Positions 24,333 to 31,468 of a stretch of 32,788 nucleotides of DNA are shown piece by piece. The stretch comes from Paracoccaceae bacterium (GTDB taxonomy: Bacteria; Pseudomonadota; Alphaproteobacteria; Rhodobacterales; Rhodobacteraceae), in the NCBI GenBank assembly GCA_013042605.1, contig JABDPT010000258.1, forward strand, positions 1 through 32,788, written 5' to 3'. The translations under genes were made by a program, and so were the position numbers. Below the pieces are notes generated by a model. The model did no database searches. It saw nothing but the letters and a program-made list of their open reading frames with translations, and had not been told where the DNA came from. Position 1 is the first letter of the stretch. Each line of letters opens with the position of its first letter.

Positions 24333-24908
24333 ATGCCCCGTTTCTCGCGCCGCCATTTCCTTGCCCTGTCCCTTGCCGCCGCAGGCGCCGCCTGTGCCCG
24401 CACCCAAGCCTCGCCAGAGGTGCTGCGCGGATTGCAGGATGGGGGGCACGTCATCTATTTCCGCCACGCCGCGACCGCGTGGAAGGGCAAGGACCTGCAA
24501 TCCTGGCCACGCGAGGAACAACGGCCGCTGTCAGAGGACGGCATCGCCCAGTCGCGGCGCATCGGCGCGCGCTTTGCCGCGCTTGGCGTGCCGGTGGACG
24601 AGGTGCGCGCGAGCCCGTTCTACCGTTGCACCGACATGGGCGAGATCGCCTTTGGCAGCGCGACCCGCGACGATGGGCTTCTCAGCCCGACCAACCCGTC
24701 GACTACGCCGCGCCGGTCGCTGGGATACCTTGCCGAACGCTTGTCGACCCCGCGCGATGGGCAGGGAAACCTTGTATTGATCGCCCACACCACCAATCTA
24801 CAGCTCTTGGAAGGTATGTCGCTGGCCGAAGGCGAAGCGGCGGTCTTCCGGCCCATGGGCGGCGGCGAATACGCGTTTCTCGGACGGGTGCTTCCCGACG
24901 ACTGGTAA
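24333..24908 (+). CDS. Tat-exported histidine phosphatase family protein
   Basis: 191 aa. The N-terminus SRRHFLALSLAAAGAACA is a twin-arginine signal (R6-R7), possibly with a lipobox-like cysteine at 21, so the protein should be periplasmic. The phosphohistidine motif is YFRHAATAW (R44, H45; RHA in place of the common RHG). R92 lies in VRASPFYRC and the second catalytic histidine is H152 (VLIAHTTN). Short for the superfamily but complete. The substrate is unknown. I start at MPRFSRR, with AAAGG 8 bases upstream; an upstream in-frame TTG has no support. A hairpin separates it from the dctD-like gene. Confidence 0.83.
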   Translation: MPRFSRRHFLALSLAAAGAACARTQASPEVLRGLQDGGHVIYFRHAATAWKGKDLQSWPREEQRPLSEDGIAQSRRIGARFAALGVPVDEVRASPFYRCTDMGEIAFGSATRDDGLLSPTNPSTTPRRSLGYLAERLSTPRDGQGNLVLIAHTTNLQLLEGMSLAEGEAAVFRPMGGGEYAFLGRVLPDDW

Positions 24909-25307
24909 CGCGACCGCCAATTTGGTGATTGTCATCGCCGATGCTTCCGCTCTATGGTGTCCCGACGGGCGCGATCCCGTGTTTCAGGATCGGTGAACCC
25001 GCATTGGTTTCGCTGTTTCAAGCCAAAGACCGGGAAGATACCGGGTTGATTTGAAACGCAAAGAACGGGCCATTTGGCCAGAGATTGCCTGCGCGCCGCA
25101 ACCGGTGGCCGGGTGTAAGAACAGGCTTCCGAAGTGAAGCCGGAGAAGAAACGCGATGACGCGAGCGAGGGTAGTCGAGCGAAAGGCAGTGGCCAAACGG
25201 GCCGCGCTTCGCTTTGGCACGCCTCACGCCATCGCCCAAACAAGCCACCGACGATTGACAGCTGCGCCCCCGGGCGAGGACCGTTCACGCCGGTGCCGAA
25301 AGTTAAC
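24909..25307 (+). promoter_or_regulatory. Gene-free 399-base region: long structured rne leader
   Basis: No convincing gene. A candidate promoter TTGTCA-N18-TATGGT lies at 24929-24958, giving a leader of roughly 340 bases. Hairpins within it: GTTTCAA (25015-25021) with TTGAAAC (25051-25057); GGCC-ATTT-GGCC (25068-25079); GGCTTC-CGAAGT-GAAGCC (25123-25140). The final bases before the ATG lack a clear ribosome site. In E. coli, RNase E autoregulates through its 5' UTR; a similar role is inferred here. An open frame extends back to 25134, but it lacks family similarity and a ribosome site. Confidence 0.5.
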
Positions 25308-28019
25308 ATGCCAAAGAAGATGCTTATCGATGCCACCCACGCGGAAGAAACCCGCGTCGTGGTGGTTGACGGAAACAAGGTCGAAGAATTCGACTTTGAA
25401 TCAGAGAACAAGCGCCAGCTAGCCGGAAATATCTATCTCGCCAAAGTCACCCGTGTGGAGCCTTCGCTTCAGGCGGCCTTTGTCGATTATGGCGGGAACC
25501 GCCACGGTTTTCTCGCGTTTTCGGAAATCCACCCGGACTATTACCAGATCCCCGTCGCGGATCGCGAAGCCTTGCTGGCCGAAGAAGCCGCCTATGCACA
25601 GGCCGATGCCGACGAAGAGGATGAGGACAAGCCCAAGCGGTCGCGCGGCCGCGGACGCGGGCGGGGCCGGGGACGCAGCACCAGGGCCGAAGCCACGAAA
25701 TCCGATGATGCCGTCGAAACCCGCGACGTCGATGCGGGCATTCCCGGCATGGATGTGGTTGATCTGGATGACGACGACGATGCCAACCTTGTCGACGGTG
25801 ACGAGGGCAGTTCGCCCGTAGATCGCGTCGCAGAGACGCCGGTCGAAACACCGGATGCCGCTGAAGACGAGGCCGCGGCCGATATCGAGGCCAAGGATGC
25901 GCCAGAAGCGGATGCGGAAGCGGAGGCAGAGGCCCCCGCCGAAACAGATGACGTCGACGGCGAAGACGATGCCCCCTATGTGGCGATGGACGACGCGGCA
26001 GACCGGGATGACAGCATCGAATCCGTCGCGGACGAGGACGTGACAGAAGAAATCCGTCAGCCGCGCAAACCGCGCCCGCGCAAATACAAGATCCAAGAGG
26101 TCATCAAGGTCCGCCAGATCCTGCTTGTGCAGGTCGTCAAGGAAGAGCGTGGCAACAAGGGCGCCGCACTTACCACCTATCTCAGCCTGGCCGGGCGCTA
26201 TTGCGTGTTGATGCCCAACACCGCACGCGGTGGCGGTATCAGCCGCAAGATCACGAATGCCGCGGATCGCAAGAAACTCAAAGAGATCGCGGGCGAAATT
26301 GATGTGCCCAAGGGCGCAGGCCTGATCGTTCGGACAGCGGGCGCAAAGCGTACCAAGACCGAGATCAAGCGCGACTATGAATACCTTCAGCGGTTGTGGG
26401 AGCAGATCCGCGAACTGACGCTGAAATCCATCGCGCCCGCGCAGATCTACGAAGAAGGCAACCTTATCAAACGGTCGATCCGCGACCTTTACAACCGTGA
26501 GATCGACGAGGTTTGGGTCGAAGGCGAAGACGGGTACCGCGTCGCCAAGGACTTCATGAAGATGATCATGCCGTCCCACGCCAAGAACGTGAAGCTTTAC
26601 ACCGAAGGCATGCCGCTTTTCGCGCGCCATCAGGTGGAAAGCTACCTGTCGGGCATGTTCAACCCGACCGTTCAGCTGAAATCCGGCGGCTATATCGTGA
26701 TCGGCATCACCGAGGCTTTGGTGGCGATCGACGTGAACTCGGGCCGGGCCACGAAAGAAGGCTCGATCGAAGACACCGCTCTCAAAACCAACCTTGAGGC
26801 CGCCGAAGAAGTGGCGCGCCAGTTGCGGCTGCGCGACCTTGCCGGTCTGATCGTGATCGACTTCATCGACATGGAAGAGCGGCGCAACAACGCTGCCGTG
26901 GAAAAACGGTTCAAGGACAAGCTCAAGACCGACCGCGCGCGCATTCAGGTGGGCCGCATCTCGGGCTTTGGCCTGATGGAAATGAGCCGTCAGCGCCTGC
27001 GCCCCGGCATGCTGGAGGCCACGACGCAACCATGCCCGGCCTGCCATGGCACGGGCCTTGTACGCTCGGACGACAGCCTTGGCCTGACCATCCTGCGCCA
27101 GCTTGAGGAAGAGGGCACACGCCGCCGGTCGCGCGAGGTTCTGGTCAAAGCGCCGATCAGCATCGTCAACTTCCTGATGAACCACAAACGCGAACATATC
27201 GCCCAGATCGAGGCGCGCTACGGCATGGCCGTGCGGATCGAGGCCGATCCGTTCCTGATCAGCCCAGACTTCTCGCTTGAGAAATTCAAGACCGCGACGC
27301 GCGTCGTGCGGGCGGCGGCCCCGGTGGTGTCGGTCGACGCATCGCTGATGGCCGATATCGACGAGGAAAGTGCTGTTGCCGAGGATGTGGACGAGGTCGA
27401 AGTTGAGGTCGCGACCGCGCCCGAGGGTGACGGAGAAAACCAGCCGAGAAAGCGCCGCCGTCGGCGTCGCCGCCGTCGTGGCGGTGGTGGAGAGGCCAAC
27501 GGCGAGAACAACGGTGAGAACAACGGCGAGGCACAGGCCGAAACCGCCGCGGATGAGGCCAAGCCTGCGGAAGATGCGGACGCCGTAGAGGCAAGCCCGG
27601 AAGCCGAACCTGCCCCCGAGGCAGAGCCGGAGGTCGAGGAAAAGCCCAAGCGCAAGCGCACACGCAGCCGCAAGAAGGCAGCAGAGCCCGAGGTCGCCGA
27701 GGTCGCCGCACCGGAAGCCGAGGCTGCCGAGGTCGAAGCAGCCCCAGAGGCCGAAACGGTCGAGGAAAAGCCGGCCCCGCGCAAGCGCAAGCCGCGCACC
27801 CGCAAGAAGGCCGAACCCGAGGTCGCAGCCGAGCCTGCGCCCGAAGCCGAGCCCGAAGCCGAGGCGGCAGCAGAGCCGGAGCCTGCGGCAGAAGCCACGC
27901 CGGAGCCCGAGCCTGTCGAAGATACCGCGCCCGAGCCCGACAAGACCCCGGAAATGGCCGGGGCCGACTCCGATCCCGACAAGCCCCGCAAAAAGGGCTG
28001 GTGGTCTCTGGGGCGGTAA
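25308..28019 (+). CDS. rne: Ribonuclease E (alphaproteobacterial type)
   Basis: 903-aa endoribonuclease that starts mRNA decay and processes rRNA and tRNA. It begins MPKKMLIDATHAEETRVVVV. The S1 domain is split: its first half ends near residue 95, then a 165-residue acidic insert with an RGRGRGRGRGR patch follows, and the second half runs 260-310. Catalytic aspartates D475 (AIDVNSGRATKEGS) and D518 (VIDFIDMEE) are 43 residues apart, as in E. coli, and the zinc link CPACHGTG gives C576 and C579. After about residue 690 the C-terminal half is disordered: RRRRRRRRR-GGGG, GENN repeats and Glu/Ala/Pro-rich repeats alternating with KRKR blocks, ending KKGWWSLGR. Such tails bind RNA and degradosome partners. 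The next gene starts 3 bases after its stop. Confidence 0.96.
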   Translation: MPKKMLIDATHAEETRVVVVDGNKVEEFDFESENKRQLAGNIYLAKVTRVEPSLQAAFVDYGGNRHGFLAFSEIHPDYYQIPVADREALLAEEAAYAQADADEEDEDKPKRSRGRGRGRGRGRSTRAEATKSDDAVETRDVDAGIPGMDVVDLDDDDDANLVDGDEGSSPVDRVAETPVETPDAAEDEAAADIEAKDAPEADAEAEAEAPAETDDVDGEDDAPYVAMDDAADRDDSIESVADEDVTEEIRQPRKPRPRKYKIQEVIKVRQILLVQVVKEERGNKGAALTTYLSLAGRYCVLMPNTARGGGISRKITNAADRKKLKEIAGEIDVPKGAGLIVRTAGAKRTKTEIKRDYEYLQRLWEQIRELTLKSIAPAQIYEEGNLIKRSIRDLYNREIDEVWVEGEDGYRVAKDFMKMIMPSHAKNVKLYTEGMPLFARHQVESYLSGMFNPTVQLKSGGYIVIGITEALVAIDVNSGRATKEGSIEDTALKTNLEAAEEVARQLRLRDLAGLIVIDFIDMEERRNNAAVEKRFKDKLKTDRARIQVGRISGFGLMEMSRQRLRPGMLEATTQPCPACHGTGLVRSDDSLGLTILRQLEEEGTRRRSREVLVKAPISIVNFLMNHKREHIAQIEARYGMAVRIEADPFLISPDFSLEKFKTATRVVRAAAPVVSVDASLMADIDEESAVAEDVDEVEVEVATAPEGDGENQPRKRRRRRRRRRGGGGEANGENNGENNGEAQAETAADEAKPAEDADAVEASPEAEPAPEAEPEVEEKPKRKRTRSRKKAAEPEVAEVAAPEAEAAEVEAAPEAETVEEKPAPRKRKPRTRKKAEPEVAAEPAPEAEPEAEAAAEPEPAAEATPEPEPVEDTAPEPDKTPEMAGADSDPDKPRKKGWWSLGR

Positions 28020-28022
28020 CGC

Positions 28023-29000
28023 GTGAGCGTTGTCATCACTGGCGGCGCTGGCTTTCTGGGCCAGCGCCTTGCCCGTCGGCTTCTCGATCTGGGTCACTTG
28101 CCGTTGCCGGATGGCACCGAGCTTTTGCACCCGAAGATCGTGCTGGCCGACCGGCCCGGGGCCGTGCTCGCCCCTGATCTGGCAGGTCGCGTCACCCAGG
28201 TCGCCCTCGACATCACCGACCCCGCCGCCACCCGTGCCGCCCTTGCCGATGCACAGGCGGTGTTCCACCTTGCCGCCGTGGTTAGCGGTCAGGCCGAGGC
28301 CGAGTTCGATCTTGGCATGGCCGTCAATCTGGACGGTACGCGCAGCGTGCTTGAAGCCGCGCGGGCCGCGGGGCGAACCATTCCCGTCATCGGCACCTCA
28401 TCGCTTGCGGTGTTCGGGGCCAATGTGCACGAACCCCTGACCGAAGCCGCGCCGACCCAACCGCTCAACAGCTATGGCGCGGCCAAGGCGATGGCAGAAA
28501 TCTTGATGTCGGACTATCGCCGCAAGGGGTTTGCAGAAGCGCGCAGCCTGCGCCTGCCGACCATCGTCGTGCGGCCCGGCGCGCCCAACGCCGCGGCGTC
28601 GTCCTTTGCGTCGTCGATCTTCCGCGAACCGCTGGCAGGCCAGCCCGCGCGGTGCCCGGTCGATCCGGGCCTGCCGATGTGGCTTGCCTCGCCCGATACG
28701 GCCGTAAACGCGATGGTGCAGGCCATGACGGTGCCAAGCGCGGACTGGCCGGATTTCAGCGCGCTGAACGTGCCGGGTCTGACCGTCACGGTTGCCGAGA
28801 TGCTGGAAGCTCTGGCGGATGTCGGCGGGGCCGAGGCGCGCGCGCGCGTCACGCTCGACCCCGACCCGGCGGTCGAGGCGATCGTCGCAAGCTGGCCCGC
28901 GCAGTTCGACACAGCACTTGCCGGATCGTTGGGGTTCGAGGCCGCCGAGACGTCGATGCGCGACATCCTGCGCGCCTATCTGGCCGATGCCCCCGCTTAA
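28023..29000 (+). CDS. DenD-like NAD-dependent epimerase/dehydratase (D-erythronate dehydrogenase type)
   Basis: 325-aa extended SDR. The Rossmann motif GGAGFLG is at residues 7-13, the catalytic Y151-x-x-x-K155 is in SYGAAKAMAE, and TSS is at 125-127. The stretch RLPTIVVRPG...PNAAASSFASSIFREPLAG is the pattern of the DenD family, which oxidises D-erythronate to 2-oxo-tetronate. No other tetronate pathway genes (otnK, otnC or denK type) are nearby, so the substrate is uncertain. The start is a GTG 3 bases after the rne stop, implying co-transcription. Its TAA overlaps the stop of the opposite-strand tusA gene. Confidence 0.82.
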   Translation: MSVVITGGAGFLGQRLARRLLDLGHLPLPDGTELLHPKIVLADRPGAVLAPDLAGRVTQVALDITDPAATRAALADAQAVFHLAAVVSGQAEAEFDLGMAVNLDGTRSVLEAARAAGRTIPVIGTSSLAVFGANVHEPLTEAAPTQPLNSYGAAKAMAEILMSDYRRKGFAEARSLRLPTIVVRPGAPNAAASSFASSIFREPLAGQPARCPVDPGLPMWLASPDTAVNAMVQAMTVPSADWPDFSALNVPGLTVTVAEMLEALADVGGAEARARVTLDPDPAVEAIVASWPAQFDTALAGSLGFEAAETSMRDILRAYLADAPA

Positions 29001-29227
29001 GCCGATTTGCGGATGAAGTGGTGCTGCGCGCCGTCGACCTCTTCCAGCCCCAGATACGTGTTACCGCTTTCGGTGCAGTAATGCGGCACATCGACGATGG
29101 CCGCCGGATCGTCGGCCTGCACCCGTATCACCTGACCTGCCCCAAGCGACCGCAGCCGTTTGGCGGCCTTCAGGACGGGCAGGGGGCACAAAAGCCCGCG
29201 GGCATCGAGATCATGGTCAAAGGTCAT
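28997..29227 (-). CDS. TusA-family sulfurtransferase
   Basis: 76-aa sulfur carrier protein. MTFDHDLDARGLLCPLPVLKAAK places the persulfide-bearing C14 in the diagnostic RGLxCPxPV motif, followed by GQVIRVQADDPAAIVDVPHYC. It could relay sulfur for tRNA thiolation or cofactor synthesis; the partner is unknown. I start at MTFDHD to give the usual family length, although a GTG 18 codons earlier is in frame and neither start has a clear ribosome site. Tail-to-tail overlap with the DenD-like gene: both stops lie within the TTAA at 28997-29000. It is divergent from the ccdA-like gene. Confidence 0.9.
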   Translation of the reverse strand: MTFDHDLDARGLLCPLPVLKAAKRLRSLGAGQVIRVQADDPAAIVDVPHYCTESGNTYLGLEEVDGAQHHFIRKSA

Positions 29228-29338
29228 GGGGGCGCGGGGTAAGGCGAATGTTACATCTTGTCCACCGACTTGTGACCGCACCCCGCGTGACGCGCCCGCG
29301 CGCGTAGCCTAAAGGTGTGTCCGGGACCCGGGATACGT

Positions 29339-30097
29339 ATGTTCGGATTTGACATCATCGACGCAAGTCTTCTGCCTGCCATGGCGATTGCAGCCCTGGC
29401 GGGTCTTTTGTCGTTTCTAAGCCCCTGCGTCCTTCCCATCGTACCGCCCTATCTGGCCTATATGGGCGGCATCACGATGACCGAGATGGGCGAAAAGGCC
29501 GACCGTGCCGCGCGGCGTCGGGTTATCATATCGGCCCTGTTCTTCGTGCTGGGCCTTTCGACCGTCTTCCTGTTCCTCGGGTTCACGGCCTCGGCTTTCG
29601 GGCGCTTTTTCCTGATGAATCAGGAATGGTTCGTCATGGCGGCGGGCGCGATCATCATGGTCTTTGGCGCGCATTTCATCGGGATCTACCGCATTTCCTT
29701 CATGGATCGCGAGGTTCGGGTGGATGCTGGCGACCGGGGCGGATCGGCCTTTGGTGCCTATGTGCTTGGCCTTGCCTTCGCCTTTGGATGGACACCTTGC
29801 ATCGGACCGATTCTCGGCGCGATCCTGTCCATCGCCGCATCCGAGGCGGATGTGGCGCGCGGCACGACGCTTTTGGCCGCCTATGCCGTGGGGCTTGGCG
29901 TGCCGTTCCTTCTTGTCGCGGCCTATTTCCCGCGCTTGACCGGTCTGATGACGTGGATGAAGCGGCATATGGAACGGATCGAGCGGATCATGGGCCTTTT
30001 GCTCTGGACCGTGGGTCTTTTGATGCTGACCGGCAAGTTCACCGATTTTGCGTGGTGGCTGAACGAGCAGTTTCCGGCGCTTCAGGCCTTTGGCTAA
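29339..30097 (+). CDS. ccdA: Cytochrome c biogenesis protein CcdA
   Basis: 252-aa inner-membrane protein with about six helices. Two redox cysteines, C30 in LSPCVLPIVPPYLAYMGG and C154 in GWTPCIGPILGAIL, are in the paired half-repeats typical of CcdA/DsbD. It moves electrons from cytoplasmic thioredoxin to periplasmic thiol proteins during cytochrome c maturation. The ATG at 29339 has GGGAT just upstream; a GTG 8 codons earlier is less likely. No ccm genes or periplasmic thioredoxin are adjacent. The divergent neighbour is tusA, another thiol/sulfur protein. Confidence 0.93.
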   Translation: MFGFDIIDASLLPAMAIAALAGLLSFLSPCVLPIVPPYLAYMGGITMTEMGEKADRAARRRVIISALFFVLGLSTVFLFLGFTASAFGRFFLMNQEWFVMAAGAIIMVFGAHFIGIYRISFMDREVRVDAGDRGGSAFGAYVLGLAFAFGWTPCIGPILGAILSIAASEADVARGTTLLAAYAVGLGVPFLLVAAYFPRLTGLMTWMKRHMERIERIMGLLLWTVGLLMLTGKFTDFAWWLNEQFPALQAFG

Positions 30098-30167
30098 GCA
30101 TTTCTTGCCTTTTACTGCTATTTCAGGCGATGCTTTGCGCCGGGCGGGCACCGATTAGCAAGGATTA

Positions 30168-30182
30168 CGGCATACCGTGCCG
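30168..30182 (+). promoter_or_regulatory. Small hairpin between AAGGA and the hydrolase start
   Basis: CGGCA-TACCG-TGCCG. The only Shine-Dalgarno-like sequence, AAGGA (30160-30164), is 23 bases from the ATG. Folding the 15-base hairpin would shorten the effective spacing to about 8, a normal value. Suggestive only. Confidence 0.3.
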
Positions 30183-30187
30183 CACCC

Positions 30188-31468
30188 ATGACAGGCAGCA
30201 ACGCAAAACAGCCACAGGTGAAATCGCGCCGGGTCTTTTATATTCCCGGCTTCGATCCCTATCCGCCGCGCCGATATCGTGAGCTTTACCGCCGCGAGGG
30301 CAAGCGGCAGGGTAAAATCTCGGGCTATGAAATCGAAATCGCCCCGCGCGAGGGGCCGCGCTATGGCTGGTATGTCGGTGGCCGCATGGAAGAGGCCGAA
30401 GTCTTTACCGAGGTCGAAACGCTCACATGGTCGGACATCGTGCGGGGCACGATGGGCGCCAGTGTTGCGGCAACTTACCTTCAGCTTTTACGCGTCGTCT
30501 GGGTCTATATCGCCAGCGGCACTGCGCGGCGGCTTTTCTGGCTGCGCAAGGGGCCGGTTCTGGCGGGGTTCTATCCTGTAACCGCCCTGCTGTTGCAGCT
30601 TCTGGTGGCGTTTCTTGCGGGGTCGCTGCTGGCCGTGGCTGTCATTGCGGCGGTGCAGGGGATCGCTGCCCTTGTGACGGGCGGCACGGCGGCGCAAGGC
30701 GCGGGCTGGCAACTGGCCATGACGCTGGCCGGTTGGGCGATCACGCTGCCGGTGATGTACGGGGTCCTGCGCTGGTTCCGCGCCCGCGATGGCAAGGCCT
30801 ATGCCTGGTACCTGATGCATGACCTTGCCTTTTCCACATCGGGCAACGGTGCCTATCCAAAGGCGCTGGAACCCCGCCTTGCCGAGTTTGCCGACGCGAT
30901 TGCCGAGGCGCTGGCGGGCGATGCCGACGAGGTGCTGGTCGTCGGCCATTCGTCGGGCGCGCAACTGGCCGTCACGGTGCTTGCCGACCTTATCCGCGCG
31001 GGCCGGGTGCCACAGGGCGGGCCGGTTCTGTCGCTTCTGACGTTGGGCCAGGCGATCCCGATGGTGTCCTTCCTGCCCAAGGCCACGCGGTTGCGCGCGG
31101 ACCTGCATTACCTGTCGGTCCGCGATGAGGTGACCTGGGTCGATGTAAGCGCCCCGGGCGATGGCTGTTCCTTCGCACTCTGCGACCCGGTGGCGGTGTC
31201 GGGCGTGGCCCCGGTCGGCCAGCGCTGGCCGCTGGTGATCTCGGCGGCGTTCAGCAAGACCTTGTCCCCCGAGGTTTGGGCGGCGATGCGCTGGCGCTAT
31301 TTCAAGCGGCATTTTCAGTATCTCTGCGCCTTCGACCAGCCCAGCGGCTACGACTACTTTCGCATCACGGCAGGTCCGCTTACGCTTGGCAGACGTTTTG
31401 CAGACCGGAAACCTTCGATGAACCGTATCGACGTGGCCGCCTCGCGCTATACCGATATCGCGGCATGA
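30188..31468 (+). CDS. Membrane protein with alpha/beta-hydrolase-like GHSSG motif
   Basis: 426 aa, function not recognised. The soluble N-terminus starts with a strand and loop (RRVFYIPGFDPYPPRRYRELYRRE), then membrane segments at about 128-160 and 174-195. A second soluble part contains VLVVGHSSGAQLAVTVL, where S255 fits a serine-hydrolase nucleophile elbow (GxSxG) after a strand. The N-terminal IPGF would be the oxyanion-type first strand, so the membrane helices look inserted into one hydrolase fold. The acid and histidine of a triad cannot be placed confidently. Its TGA overlaps the ATG of the P450 gene, so the two are probably coupled. A lipid or ester substrate is possible but unproven. 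Confidence 0.75.
   Translation: MTGSNAKQPQVKSRRVFYIPGFDPYPPRRYRELYRREGKRQGKISGYEIEIAPREGPRYGWYVGGRMEEAEVFTEVETLTWSDIVRGTMGASVAATYLQLLRVVWVYIASGTARRLFWLRKGPVLAGFYPVTALLLQLLVAFLAGSLLAVAVIAAVQGIAALVTGGTAAQGAGWQLAMTLAGWAITLPVMYGVLRWFRARDGKAYAWYLMHDLAFSTSGNGAYPKALEPRLAEFADAIAEALAGDADEVLVVGHSSGAQLAVTVLADLIRAGRVPQGGPVLSLLTLGQAIPMVSFLPKATRLRADLHYLSVRDEVTWVDVSAPGDGCSFALCDPVAVSGVAPVGQRWPLVISAAFSKTLSPEVWAAMRWRYFKRHFQYLCAFDQPSGYDYFRITAGPLTLGRRFADRKPSMNRIDVAASRYTDIAA

Noticed and set aside
25621-25690. Arg/Gly codon repeats in rne as a sequence error or frameshift
   Set aside because: The frame is continuous, both S1 halves flank it correctly, and such inserts are usual in alphaproteobacterial RNase E.
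25419-28268. Minus-strand open frame of 949 codons opposite rne
   Set aside because: Mirror frame of RNase E; its composition is an inverted copy of the acidic and basic repeats, and it has no ribosome site or recognisable motif.
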